Assembly: GCA_902774275.1 (NCBI GenBank)
Contig: CACYHN010000011.1
Location: forward strand, 1-44,565
Source: an uncultured Bacteroidales bacterium
GTDB taxonomy: Bacteria; Bacteroidota; Bacteroidia; Bacteroidales; Bacteroidaceae
DNA length: 44,565 bases
Direction: 5' to 3'
Of this stretch, positions 7,791-17,196 are shown one piece after another (within the stretch, counting starts at the first letter, position 1; each line of letters opens with the position of its first letter). The notes under the pieces were generated by a model. That model was not told the origin of the DNA and made no database searches. It saw only the letters and a list, made by a program, of their open reading frames with translations. The translations under genes were made by a program, and so were the position numbers.

Positions 7791-9103
7791 GTCAAGATGT
7801 TTTTATAAGCTATTCCAGTTATAATAAAGAAGCGGCTCAAGCAATTTGTCATGTTCTGGAGCAAGGGGGTATCCGGTGTTGGATGGCTCCACGCGATATC
7901 CCTTATGGTTCTCAATATGGTGATGTTATAGATGATGCAATAAAAAATTGCAAGGTTGTAGTTGTCGTTTTCTCAGAAACTGCAGCAAACTCACAATGGG
8001 TTAATGGTGAATTGAATGTCGCATTTGAAGAGCAAAAAACCATCATTCCATTCAGAATTGATAAAACGCCACTAACAGGACAGACTCGTGTCATGCTTAA
8101 TCAAAGGCACTGGATTGATGCATACCCTGATTATAAAATAAAATTTAACGATCTGGTAAAGGCTGTTTCCCAGTATTTGGGGCGGGAAATAGAGGTCAAG
8201 ACAGATGATGTTCAGGTATCTTTCATAAAAAGAGAAAGAAAGAATTGGAATAGGATTATATGGGGAGTAGCTGTTATATTGATTATAGTGGTAATAGCGT
8301 TTCTTGCTCCTTTTCCTTTAAGAAACGATACTCCCTATTCATATGACAAACAAGGGTTGCATGTAAAGAAGAAGGACATCTCTCTCTTACAACAGGATGC
8401 ATTAACAAACATATTAGACAATATGGTGTTGGTTGAAGGAGGAACCTTTATAATGGGAAATACTCCAGAGATGAATGATTATTTGACAGAGCAAGATAGT
8501 TTGAGCATAAACCCACATGAAGTTGAGTTGGATAATTATTACATCTGTAAATATGAAGTGACACAAAAACAATGGCAGGCATTTCTTTCTGTCGAAGGAC
8601 GATGCCTCTCGGATGGAGATGACAAAGCAATGGATATGCTTTCATGGGAAGATTCAAAAACATTTGCAGACACACTCGCTTTCATAACAGGATTGAATTT
8701 TTCTCTTCCTACCGAGGCTCAGTGGGAGTATGCCGCTAGAGGTGGACAAAAAAGCCATAAGTATATCTTTTCCGGTAACAATGATGCGACAGAGGTTGGG
8801 TGGACTTCATTTGAAAACCTTTCATCAGCCCATGAAGTGGGAGGGAAACGGTATAATGAGTTAGGCCTTTTTGATATGACTGGTAATGTAAGCGAATGGT
8901 GTTTGGATTATTTTCAGTTGTATTCTAAAGAAAGAGGAATAAACCCAATTGGACCGAATAGAGGGATGAACAGAGTCCTTCGTGGAGGCGATTTCCGTAT
9001 AGATAATTTCTTTGATATGAAGATAACGACCCGCTATTTTGATTCTCCTTTTGTGAATAGGAAAGGGGCTGGTCTTAGGCTTGTTATAAACATTGAGAAG
9101 TAA
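7787..9103 (+). CDS. TIR domain - transmembrane - FGE/sulfatase-modifying-factor-like protein
   Basis: A three-part architecture. Residues about 3-135 are a TIR domain: VFISYSSYNKEAA start, CWMAPRDI, and SQWVNGEL with Glu75 at the NADase position. Residues about 156-178 are a single TM helix (IIWGVAVILIIVVIAFLAPF). Residues about 212-438 are an FGE-sulfatase/C-type-lectin-like domain: MVLVEGGTFIMGN, YEVTQKQW, LPTEAQWEYAARGG, DMTGNVSEW, RVLRGG. The catalytic Cys pair of true formylglycine-generating enzymes is missing after the RGG, so the outer domain is more likely a ligand-binding fold. The arrangement suggests an outside or periplasmic sensor with an internal NAD-cleaving or signalling TIR. 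It is coupled to the 158-residue protein upstream and is part of the UpxY-led operon. Confidence 0.88.
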   Translation: MSQDVFISYSSYNKEAAQAICHVLEQGGIRCWMAPRDIPYGSQYGDVIDDAIKNCKVVVVVFSETAANSQWVNGELNVAFEEQKTIIPFRIDKTPLTGQTRVMLNQRHWIDAYPDYKIKFNDLVKAVSQYLGREIEVKTDDVQVSFIKRERKNWNRIIWGVAVILIIVVIAFLAPFPLRNDTPYSYDKQGLHVKKKDISLLQQDALTNILDNMVLVEGGTFIMGNTPEMNDYLTEQDSLSINPHEVELDNYYICKYEVTQKQWQAFLSVEGRCLSDGDDKAMDMLSWEDSKTFADTLAFITGLNFSLPTEAQWEYAARGGQKSHKYIFSGNNDATEVGWTSFENLSSAHEVGGKRYNELGLFDMTGNVSEWCLDYFQLYSKERGINPIGPNRGMNRVLRGGDFRIDNFFDMKITTRYFDSPFVNRKGAGLRLVINIEK

Positions 9104-9709
9104 ATGCGTATGAAGAGATTTGTTTTGATGCTTTTGTCATTATTCGCCTTTTGTACAGGGTTTGCGCAGGAAACTGCAGAACAGAAAGATTCTAAACGAC
9201 GTTTGTTTATTGACGATTTCCTTGCAACATATGAGGCTGCGTACGAGAATAAGGAGATTGAATATATTGAACAATTCTTCAGTGATGATGCTTTGATTAT
9301 TACCGAAACAAAAAAACTAAGTCCCGTAGGCAAGGAGATAGTTCCTTCAATAAAGAAATCACGCCCATATGAAACTATAATAGAAAACCGCAAAGAATAC
9401 ATTCGTAGATTAAAGGAAGTATTTAATTCAAATACTACAATTAAGTTAAGCATTGCGGCCAAAACAATTCGCCAACACGCTAAATACCCTGAGATATATG
9501 GAGTGAACTTTACCCAATTATGGAAAGACCAAAATGGAGGTGATAATCTTGAAAGCCAGATGCCTGGTTTTGTGTTTCTGATGATTGATTTTAAGCATTC
9601 AGAGCAAACGCCAACTATTCATGTTAGGACTTGGCAACCCAAAGACAATATTGAGAAGGAACAAGACAAGTACTTTTTAAGAGACTTTATGGTATATGAA
9701 ACGATGTGA
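9104..9709 (+). CDS. Secreted NTF2-like protein of unknown function
   Basis: A signal peptide (KRFVLMLLSLFAFCTGFAQE) precedes FLATYEAAYENKEIEYIEQFFSDDALII, the first helices and strand of an NTF2/SnoaL-like cone fold. The rest alternates strands and ends with RDFMVYETM. No catalytic motif is recognised. Translation may begin at 9104 (right after the TIR-FGE stop) or at ATG 9110. It overlaps the next gene by 14 bases, so it belongs to the same operon and is presumably a periplasmic accessory protein. Confidence 0.7.
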   Translation: MRMKRFVLMLLSLFAFCTGFAQETAEQKDSKRRLFIDDFLATYEAAYENKEIEYIEQFFSDDALIITETKKLSPVGKEIVPSIKKSRPYETIIENRKEYIRRLKEVFNSNTTIKLSIAAKTIRQHAKYPEIYGVNFTQLWKDQNGGDNLESQMPGFVFLMIDFKHSEQTPTIHVRTWQPKDNIEKEQDKYFLRDFMVYETM

Positions 9710-10577
9710 TTTTTTTAGAATCGTATTCTTATTCCAGTTATTTATCAATCTTGGATATTTGCAAGCCCAAACCCTGCGGGTCGATTTGAGCCCGGATAAA
9801 TCTAAAGTGGATCGTTCTACAAATAATGGGGTAGCTACAATTTTTTTTGATAGTAATATTGATGATTTGAGTATAGTATGTACCGATGACAATCCTGATG
9901 AACCTATTCAGAAAACGGGAAATAAATTGTGGTTTACTCATATTAACGTCAAAAACGATATTGATGTTGATGGTATTTGTTATCGTAATTATTTACTCAA
10001 AAGCAGTTCTTCGGCAGAATATTATCTTACTACTCCGGAAATAGGCTACAACCAAGTACTGTATTATACTGTTGTATTATCCAATCAGTTTGCAAAAACA
10101 ATTACGGTAGAATATTTGTTTTCAAAAACCACAATGCATGGCTTTCGATTGTCTTATGGAAAACGATTTGGTGTATATGTCAGTTATAAATGGGGAGAAT
10201 ATGTGAAAACTGGAGTTTGTATTGATGATTATCAGGAGGATACGGATGTAGGGCAAGCTGAATTTATGGGTTATAACCGCAATTCTTTTACAGCAGGAAT
10301 TCGATTTGGAGTGAATAGTAGAATCGTACCTATTTATCTCTATTTAGGTGGTGGTTATGGGGAATATGGGAGACAGTGGCAAAATATGACAGAAATTGAA
10401 AAGAATATATATTTCCATAGTGATTATCTGAATGGTTTTGAAGGAGAAATAGGATTATCTTGTATTCTCGGCAAGCACTTATATTTATCCATTGGCACCA
10501 ATGCATTATTTGGAGTTAGCAAGATGTCTTCGGATTATCAATTAGGAATAGGTTTCAACATTAATAAAAATCATTAG
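9696..10577 (+). CDS. Secreted beta-rich protein, possible outer-membrane beta-barrel
   Basis: 293 residues with a signal peptide (FFRIVFLFQLFINLGYLQAQ). The first half is a beta-rich periplasmic-type domain. The second half has alternating amphipathic strands (FRLSYGKRFGVYVSYKWGEY, YLYLGGGYGEYGRQW, LYLSIGTNALFGVSK, YQLGIGFNINKNH), typical of Bacteroidetes small OM barrels, though the end lacks a terminal aromatic residue. No family is recognised. Starts and stops are tightly packed with neighbours on both sides. Confidence 0.65.
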   Translation: MKRCDFFRIVFLFQLFINLGYLQAQTLRVDLSPDKSKVDRSTNNGVATIFFDSNIDDLSIVCTDDNPDEPIQKTGNKLWFTHINVKNDIDVDGICYRNYLLKSSSSAEYYLTTPEIGYNQVLYYTVVLSNQFAKTITVEYLFSKTTMHGFRLSYGKRFGVYVSYKWGEYVKTGVCIDDYQEDTDVGQAEFMGYNRNSFTAGIRFGVNSRIVPIYLYLGGGYGEYGRQWQNMTEIEKNIYFHSDYLNGFEGEIGLSCILGKHLYLSIGTNALFGVSKMSSDYQLGIGFNINKNH

Positions 10578-10605
10578 TTTATACATGAGAAATATGTTGA
10601 ACGAA

Positions 10606-11793
10606 ATGAGAAAGATTGTTATAATATTATGCTTTGCTTTCTCAATTGTGAATATGAGTTGTGAGTATAAGGATTTTTCACCTAAGGAGTGGGCTGTTGA
10701 TCAGTGGCTGGAAATTTCAGAAAGTGGATATGTGGCATCTAGTTATGAAGAACAGTATAAATTATCAGTATCCACGAACTACAAAATCTTTTCTGCGTGG
10801 TCTGATAAATCATGGTGTAAAACTACCGTAGATTTGAATTCGCGAATAGTGAACATTTTTATTGAGCCAAATGATGGGGCGTCCCAAAGGCATGCAATAG
10901 TAACCGTTGGTATTCAGCGTGGAAATAAATCACTCACTAGGGATTTTTCAGTATATCAGGTTGGTGGCGCTTGGGATGTTGTCGAAGGAACAGACTTTCG
11001 TATGCGTTGGTCGCAAGACATAAGTGATTCTCAAAAAGATATAATAAAAAGGCAAATACAGCAATTAGTTTTTGTGGAAGGAGGAACCTTTGTTATGGGT
11101 GCTCAGTATGAGGATAGTTCAGCTCCTTATTTTGATGAAAATGCATATTGTTCTAGCCCCCCACATAATGTTACATTGTCAGATTATTATATTGGAAAAT
11201 ATGAAGTTACCCAGGAACAGTGGGCTGCTGTTATGACCACTTCGCCAAGTCTATTTGTTGGAGGTCATCGTCCTGTCGAAAGTATAACGTGGTATGAAGC
11301 GCAGGATTATATTTCAAGATTGTCAAGCCTAACAGGGCTTGACTTCAGGATGCCTACTTCGGCACAGTGGGAATATGCAGCTAGAGGCGGTCGTTATAGT
11401 ATGGGATATAGTTATGCCGGCAGTAATAATGTAAACGATGTTGCTCATTTCATACCTGTTTTAACAGAGGAAACATCACCACTTTACACAACCATTGATG
11501 TTGGCCAGAAACGTCCAAATGAATTAGGCTTATATGATATGAATGGAAATGTTGCAGAAATGTGTAGCGATTGGTATGGTGTCGTATCAAATGTTGATCA
11601 AACAGATCCAACAGGACCGAATAAAGGGACTTCTAAAGTGGCCAGGGGGGGGTGTTTTAATGATAATGTTAGCTTTTGTTCTGTGTATTCTATTGATATG
11701 CTTCTTTATACGGATAATCTCTATACAGAAACATCTTTTAATAGCATGCGTCCTTTTTATGGTTTGCGTCTTGTGATGAAAAAGAAATATTAA
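10606..11793 (+). CDS. BACON-like + FGE-like domain lipoprotein
   Basis: A lipoprotein signal (RKIVIILCFAFSIVNMSC) favours ATG 10606 over ATG 10585. A BACON/Ig-like beta domain follows (WLEISESGY...RNFSVYQ-like pattern, about residues 30-120), then an FGE-sulfatase/C-type-lectin-fold domain from LVFVEGGTFVMGA to YGLRLVMKKKY, with YEVTQEQWAAVM, MPTSAQWEYAARGG and DMNGNVAEMCSDW. After VARGG there are Cys residues at +1 and +9; authentic FGE has them at +4 and +9, so only one position agrees. A surface- or periplasm-exposed binding protein is more likely than an enzyme. It is the second of three FGE-like proteins in this operon. Confidence 0.8.
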   Translation: MRKIVIILCFAFSIVNMSCEYKDFSPKEWAVDQWLEISESGYVASSYEEQYKLSVSTNYKIFSAWSDKSWCKTTVDLNSRIVNIFIEPNDGASQRHAIVTVGIQRGNKSLTRDFSVYQVGGAWDVVEGTDFRMRWSQDISDSQKDIIKRQIQQLVFVEGGTFVMGAQYEDSSAPYFDENAYCSSPPHNVTLSDYYIGKYEVTQEQWAAVMTTSPSLFVGGHRPVESITWYEAQDYISRLSSLTGLDFRMPTSAQWEYAARGGRYSMGYSYAGSNNVNDVAHFIPVLTEETSPLYTTIDVGQKRPNELGLYDMNGNVAEMCSDWYGVVSNVDQTDPTGPNKGTSKVARGGCFNDNVSFCSVYSIDMLLYTDNLYTETSFNSMRPFYGLRLVMKKKY

Positions 11794-11797
11794 TACA

Positions 11798-12712
11798 ATG
11801 AAACGAGTTGTTCCCTCTTATATATTATTGATAGGTAGCATACTGCTTGTTATAATATGTTGTTCAAAATATCCAAATCTAGAAGATTATTTGCATGAAG
11901 AAGACGTTGTCGTGAATGGTTTTAATGTCCATTGGCGCGCATGTATGACAAAAGAGCAACGTGAAATAGTTTGTGAAATACTTAATGATATGGTGTTGGT
12001 TGAAGGGGGCGTTTTTTCAATGGGGTCTAATCAGATTTATGATCCGGATGCAAGACCAAATGAATCACCGGTTCATTTAGTGAAGTTGACTGACTTCTTT
12101 ATTTGTGCTCATGAATTAACATTTGAGCAGATGTCTGTGCTGTTTCCTGATTTTAGTGCTGGTTATCAGAATATTAGAAAAGTCAACAATAAAAAGTTCC
12201 TAAATTATTCTTGGGAAGATTGGAATAATATCCTTAGTCAGCTCTTTTTATTGACTAACATAGAGTTTTCATTTCCTACTGAAGCACAATGGGAATATGC
12301 GGCTAGAGGGGGAAAATACTCTAAATGTTTTCTCTATCCTGGTTCTAATGACAGAGATGAAGTGTTTGCAGATGATGTGAATGGCATAGACATTACACTA
12401 CCAAACGAACTTGGAATTTTTAATATGGCAAATTGTCGCAGTGAATGGTGTGCAGATGCATATTCAGATTATTCAGATGGTCCGATGGCGATAAATCCAT
12501 ATATTACTGATGGTGATAGTCATGTTGTTCGTGGTGGATGTCATGTTTCTGTAAATATAACAGATAAATGGTCTTTGTCGAGTGTTTACTATAGTAATGT
12601 TTATGAAGATTATCGTTTTTGCCGCTCTACTTCAAGAGCTAAAGGTTATTCTTCAAAAAGTTGGTATATAGGTTGCAGACCCGTAATAAATATAAAAAAT
12701 AAAAATGAGTGA
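11798..12712 (+). CDS. FGE-like (C-type-lectin-fold) lipoprotein
   Basis: 304 residues with a hydrophobic signal ending in IICCSK (lipobox Cys). The FGE-like domain runs from ILNDMVLVEGGVFSMGSN through FPTEAQWEYAARGGKYS, FNMANCRSEWC and VVRGGCHVSV to GCRPVINIKN. The canonical catalytic Cys pair is not conserved. The opening ILNDMVLVEGG closely resembles ILDNMVLVEGG in the TIR protein, so the two domains look like diverged duplicates. It is coupled to the LRR gene by a GTGA overlap. Confidence 0.8.
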   Translation: MKRVVPSYILLIGSILLVIICCSKYPNLEDYLHEEDVVVNGFNVHWRACMTKEQREIVCEILNDMVLVEGGVFSMGSNQIYDPDARPNESPVHLVKLTDFFICAHELTFEQMSVLFPDFSAGYQNIRKVNNKKFLNYSWEDWNNILSQLFLLTNIEFSFPTEAQWEYAARGGKYSKCFLYPGSNDRDEVFADDVNGIDITLPNELGIFNMANCRSEWCADAYSDYSDGPMAINPYITDGDSHVVRGGCHVSVNITDKWSLSSVYYSNVYEDYRFCRSTSRAKGYSSKSWYIGCRPVINIKNKNE

Positions 12713-14865
12713 CTAAAAAGGTAATCATTATATCAATATATTGGGTCTTGCTTTTTTCTGCATGTTCCAAGGAACTTGCCTATGAATCCTCTTCTGAAGT
12801 TATATACAATGATGGTAAGGCAGAAGTTATTTTATTGGAAGCAGGAACACTCAAACAGCAATTGTCTCATATAGATGATATGATGCTATTGCAGTCCTTG
12901 GTTATTACAGGCCCAATTAATGGTTCAGATCTTAAATTGATTCGTGAGTTGTCAGGGGCTGATTCCATTGGAAATGAAACTAATGGTCATTTGGAGTATA
13001 TTGACCTTTCAAATGCCTACTTCGTTAAAGGTGGTGAAATCCCTTTCATATATGAAGGAGAACAATTGGAGCCATGTCCGATAGACGAAGACAATGTTAT
13101 TCCTAGATTTGGTTTCGGTTATTGTAAATTAAAAGAAATAAAGTTACCAGACAATGTTATAGGCATTGGAAGTCAGGCTTTCTATAATTGCATATCGTTA
13201 CAAACAATAAATATCCCTAAATCACTCAGGTATCTCAATCGAAGCGTTTTTTGCTATTGTAATGAGTTGAGTTCTCCTATTATTATTCCGGAATCAGTTA
13301 ATACCATAGAGGATTATACATTTTATAAGTGTACGTCATTGAAAAATGTTAAGCTACACAATAAAATCAAAACAATAGGTTATGCGGCTTTTTTTGATTG
13401 TAAAATTATTGAAAGTTTTGATAGTTCACTGTCTGGCCTAGATAGTATTGGGGCGTACTCATTTTGTAACTGTAGTGCATTGAAGCAAGCTAATTTGCCC
13501 AAAAAAATGTTGTCAATTCCTGATTATGCTTTTTATGGATGTCGGGCTATAAACCATATTTCTTTGGATAATAAAAAAATAATAGGTAATTATTCATTCT
13601 ATGGTTGTAGCGGTCTTGAATCTGTTTCTTTTCCGGATGACATATGCACTATCGGTTCATATTCTTTTGCAAAGACTAAAATAGAAGGATTGTTGTCATT
13701 GCCTAACAGTGTCAAAGAAATAGGTTATGGTGCCTTTGGCTATACAAATATTACATACTTGAAAATTAATTCAGACATTAGTTTGATAGGTGAACCCAAG
13801 GAAAATGCTATTCTTGATGGTGTTTTTACCAGTTGCAGTAAACTTACTACAGTAAAGGTGGCTGAAGGGTGCACAGAATTACATCTACCATTTAATGGAT
13901 GCAAATCACTGGTTAGCGTCCAATTACCATCAACACTAAAAAGAATAGGCGAAGAGCGTGATTTAGTTAGTAATGGGCCAGGAGGAATCTTTCAGGATTG
14001 TACATCTTTAAAAACAATTTCTTTGCCTGAGAGCCTTGAAATGATTGGATATGCAACCTTTTACGGGTGCTCTAGTTTAGAAACGGTTGTTATTCCCTCT
14101 AATGTCAAAAAGATTGGATCCTCAGTATTCTATGGTTGTTCTTCTCTTGATAGCATTGTGATACCTGAGCAAGTAACTGATATTGGACTGTTTCTTTTTG
14201 CGAATTGTTCATCTTTAACGGATGTGCGAATTGAAATGCCAATTGAGGAGATACCACAGAATATGTTTGAGAAATGTTCAAAATTATCGTCCTTTACAAT
14301 TCCCTCTTCAGTCAAGGAAATCGGTTATAGATCTTTTGAAGGAACGGGACTGACTTCTTTGATTTTGCCCGATGGTGTTACCGTAATTAAAGAGGGGGCA
14401 TTTATGGATTGCAAGTCTTTGAAAAGTGTGGTGATTCCTGATGCTGTTGAATTTATTATGACCGATGCTTTTTTTGATTGCGATAATCTTAATTTTATAT
14501 ATTTTTCAGAAGGAAGCCGTTTGAAAACAATTGGTGATGCCTGTTTTTTCCATTGCCTTTCATTGAATGACATTGTTTTGCCGGATTCTTTACAAGTTAT
14601 TGGCTCTAGCGCTTTCGATACAAGCGGATTGATACGTATTACCATCTCAAATAGTGTGACGACTATTGGTAATAATTGTTTTGCACATTGTAATCGTTTG
14701 CAGAAGGTTTCAAATATGTCATTTATACCTCAAGTAATTGATCCATCGGTTTTTTCTGGATTGTCATTGGAGGATGCTTCACTATATGTGCCAGCTGTGG
14801 CTGAAAAATCCTACGAGGATGCAGATGTTTGGAATAGGTTTGGTACGATCAACCCAATCGAATAG
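12709..14865 (+). CDS. BspA-type leucine-rich-repeat lipoprotein
   Basis: 718 residues. A lipoprotein signal (VIIISIYWVLLFSACSKE) precedes a short N-terminal region, then about 18 tandem LRR_5 (BspA/TpLRR) repeats of the form IGxxAFxxCxxLxxIxLPxSVxxI, for example IGSSVFYGCSSL and IGYATFYGCSSL. The chain closes with a typical cap (VPAVAEKSYEDADVWNRF). Such proteins sit on the cell surface and bind proteins or host matrix. The start is GTG 12709, overlapping the previous stop by 4 bases. No ATG lies near the signal sequence. It is the last gene of the first half of the island. Confidence 0.88.
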   Translation: MTKKVIIISIYWVLLFSACSKELAYESSSEVIYNDGKAEVILLEAGTLKQQLSHIDDMMLLQSLVITGPINGSDLKLIRELSGADSIGNETNGHLEYIDLSNAYFVKGGEIPFIYEGEQLEPCPIDEDNVIPRFGFGYCKLKEIKLPDNVIGIGSQAFYNCISLQTINIPKSLRYLNRSVFCYCNELSSPIIIPESVNTIEDYTFYKCTSLKNVKLHNKIKTIGYAAFFDCKIIESFDSSLSGLDSIGAYSFCNCSALKQANLPKKMLSIPDYAFYGCRAINHISLDNKKIIGNYSFYGCSGLESVSFPDDICTIGSYSFAKTKIEGLLSLPNSVKEIGYGAFGYTNITYLKINSDISLIGEPKENAILDGVFTSCSKLTTVKVAEGCTELHLPFNGCKSLVSVQLPSTLKRIGEERDLVSNGPGGIFQDCTSLKTISLPESLEMIGYATFYGCSSLETVVIPSNVKKIGSSVFYGCSSLDSIVIPEQVTDIGLFLFANCSSLTDVRIEMPIEEIPQNMFEKCSKLSSFTIPSSVKEIGYRSFEGTGLTSLILPDGVTVIKEGAFMDCKSLKSVVIPDAVEFIMTDAFFDCDNLNFIYFSEGSRLKTIGDACFFHCLSLNDIVLPDSLQVIGSSAFDTSGLIRITISNSVTTIGNNCFAHCNRLQKVSNMSFIPQVIDPSVFSGLSLEDASLYVPAVAEKSYEDADVWNRFGTINPIE

Positions 14866-14997
14866 ATAAAGTCGGGTGTTGTTAATTAGGTTGCCATGGT
14901 CGGCTGGTTCGTCCAATATATGGTTTACCAAACCAGGAAGGTGTTATATATGATCTGGATGATTTGTTCAATTGATTTATTTATAGGAGATGTATAG

Positions 14998-17196
14998 ATG
15001 GTATTCAATATGTATCTGAATTGTAGTTGCGTGTTATCAAGAATAAACGAATGGTTGGTTAAGATATCTCCAAATACCACAAGTAGGGCAATAGTTGCTA
15101 TAGTGTCGTTTTTGTTTGTGGGCTTTTATGTTTATTTTCTGCTAAGAAATAGCAGAAATGAAAAATGGAGACGTACGCTTGTCACAGGTTTTTGGACTAT
15201 TTTGATAATAGGATTTGTGGTACACTTGTTCATTCTCATGGAAGTGGGAAAACCTTGTGGACCAAAGAGTGGGCTTTCTATAGCACTGATGTCGGCAATC
15301 AGTTCGTTTGAAATGTTTGTGGGAAGCACTAAAATGTTTGATAATGGTATTCAGGAGGTTTTGTTTGGTGCCGAAAAAATTTCGCCTCATACTATAGAAT
15401 TGATTCTTCTCACAGCCGTTTATGTTGCGGCTTTAATAACTACAGCCTATCTTATTTTTGTCTTATTTCTCAGAAATATAGGTAGTCGTAGATGGTTAAA
15501 GAGACACAAGCCATCTAATGGCGATGAGGTTTATGTGTTGTTTGGAATGAACACTTATGTGAGGCATCTCATAAAAGAGTTAAGGGTTAACCATGCTGAT
15601 GCATTGATTCTTGTAGTTGATTATCTTACTGAAGAAGAGAAAAGCATTGATATTTCATTGCTTGAAAGAGTGAGGTTGTTTTTTTCATATAGAGAAGAAA
15701 CAGTTGATGGTGCTACGATTGTTTTGAAAGCAAAGAAAAATCTTGCTGAAATAAAATCAATTGATATTTGTGGCAGTATAGGATTGGAGGGTCTCAGGCC
15801 ATATCTGGATAATTGTATAAACATCTATTTGCTGCTGGATAACCAGGATGAGAATGTGGCTGCACTAAACAATCTGCTCAAAGCAGAGATAGGTTGCAAA
15901 ACAATTTACTGTCATGCCCGTAATGATGAAACCAACAAAGAAATAGAGGAGGCATACCACAAGGAGAATACAGAGGAACAGAAACATGAGACCGATAACC
16001 CGGAACCGAAAATCGAGGAACAGAAAAAAGAACTACCCGGAGTGGTATTTGTTGATTCATCCATGCTGTCGGTGCGAAGTCTGTTGGTTAATGAAAAAGG
16101 CGCGTTGCCGATTAATTATGTAAAGATTGCAAGGGATGAAACCATCGGACAGAATCTGGGTTATGTGGAGAGCGGATTCAAGGCTATGATTCTAGGATTC
16201 GGCGAGACCGGTCAGGAGGCTTTGGCTTTCTTGTATGAGTATGGCGCGTTTGTGGGCAAGAACAAGAAGAAGGCTTCGTTTGAGTGTCATGTTTATGACA
16301 GCCGTATGGATAAGATTCTGGGTTCTTATGAGGTGTCTCATCCTGGTTTGAATCCCGATGAGGCTGGGATTTATTATCACAATATGGAGATAGGCTATGC
16401 ACAATTTAGGGATTCGTTTGAGAAGGAGATTCTGGATACCAACTATGTCGTGGTTTGTGGCGGATCGGACGATATAAACCTCAAGATAGTTCAGTTCATT
16501 ATGCAGCATCTGGGCGGTAAGGATACCAAGGACAGGTTCTGCATATGGGTTAGAATGTACAATCCCAACGATATTGTAACCAAGACGATTGCCTCTATGG
16601 GAGCCAGGGAGAATGGTTGTATAAAGACATTCGGCGAGGTCGAAAAGATTTGGTTGGAGAATGTCATTTCAGATAATGATATTACCGAAAAGGCAAAAGA
16701 TTTCCATGCAAATTATCTCAAGGCCAAATACGGAGACAATATTCCTGAGGATAAAACGTGGGATTCATATGATAATACTATTCATGATTCTACAACCCAC
16801 AGAAAGGAAAGGTTGGATGCAATCCGTCAAAAAGCACAGAACTATTCCAATTATTTCCATTCTTCAACCAAAGAGGCGCTTATGGCTGGCCCATTGTTGG
16901 ATGATCCTCAGAGTATTGCCAATTGTATTCCAGTCAAATATGTTGATACTTTGTTTACCGGAGATGTCAAGACCAGGAAGATACTTGAGTATATGGCTAT
17001 TGGCGAGCATTTGCGCTGGCAGGCATCGCATGAGGTCCTTGGGTATCGCAGAGGTGAGAAGACTGATTGTTTGTTGAAGACTCACGCATTTATCAAAGAT
17101 TATACAAAGTTAGAACCCACGACGCAGCATTATGATTGGGAGGTGGTAAGGACAACTCTCGAGTGGTATGCAGACAAAAAACAACAGAAAAAATGA
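14998..17196 (+). CDS. Membrane protein with two Rossmann (TrkA-N-like) domains and a RyR-like C-terminus
   Basis: 732 residues. The N-terminus has about three or four TM helices (near 31-50, 63-82 and 135-160). A cytosolic Rossmann-like domain begins at EVYVLFGMNTYVRHLIKEL. A charged linker rich in Glu/Lys follows, then a second Rossmann with MILGFGETGQEAL (GxGxxG). The tail (YMAIGEHLRWQASHEVLGYRRG...YTKLEP...YDWEVVRTTLEWY) has the spacing of a diverged RyR repeat (HxxW, GW/GYxxG, a closing helix). It resembles a nucleotide- or ligand-gated K+ channel or sensor, but no K+ selectivity filter is seen. It overlaps the solo RyR gene by ATGA. The 131-base gap upstream has only a short stem (TGGTTT/AAACCA at 14921-14935). 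Confidence 0.75.
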   Translation: MVFNMYLNCSCVLSRINEWLVKISPNTTSRAIVAIVSFLFVGFYVYFLLRNSRNEKWRRTLVTGFWTILIIGFVVHLFILMEVGKPCGPKSGLSIALMSAISSFEMFVGSTKMFDNGIQEVLFGAEKISPHTIELILLTAVYVAALITTAYLIFVLFLRNIGSRRWLKRHKPSNGDEVYVLFGMNTYVRHLIKELRVNHADALILVVDYLTEEEKSIDISLLERVRLFFSYREETVDGATIVLKAKKNLAEIKSIDICGSIGLEGLRPYLDNCINIYLLLDNQDENVAALNNLLKAEIGCKTIYCHARNDETNKEIEEAYHKENTEEQKHETDNPEPKIEEQKKELPGVVFVDSSMLSVRSLLVNEKGALPINYVKIARDETIGQNLGYVESGFKAMILGFGETGQEALAFLYEYGAFVGKNKKKASFECHVYDSRMDKILGSYEVSHPGLNPDEAGIYYHNMEIGYAQFRDSFEKEILDTNYVVVCGGSDDINLKIVQFIMQHLGGKDTKDRFCIWVRMYNPNDIVTKTIASMGARENGCIKTFGEVEKIWLENVISDNDITEKAKDFHANYLKAKYGDNIPEDKTWDSYDNTIHDSTTHRKERLDAIRQKAQNYSNYFHSSTKEALMAGPLLDDPQSIANCIPVKYVDTLFTGDVKTRKILEYMAIGEHLRWQASHEVLGYRRGEKTDCLLKTHAFIKDYTKLEPTTQHYDWEVVRTTLEWYADKKQQKK

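Noticed and set aside
7787-9103. TIR-FGE gene as a genuine sulfatase-activating enzyme
   Set aside because: The catalytic Cys pair after the RGG motif is absent and no sulfatase gene is nearby.
7787-12712. FGE/C-type-lectin-fold proteins as targets of a diversity-generating retroelement
   Set aside because: No reverse transcriptase, Avd gene or template repeat was seen in the window.
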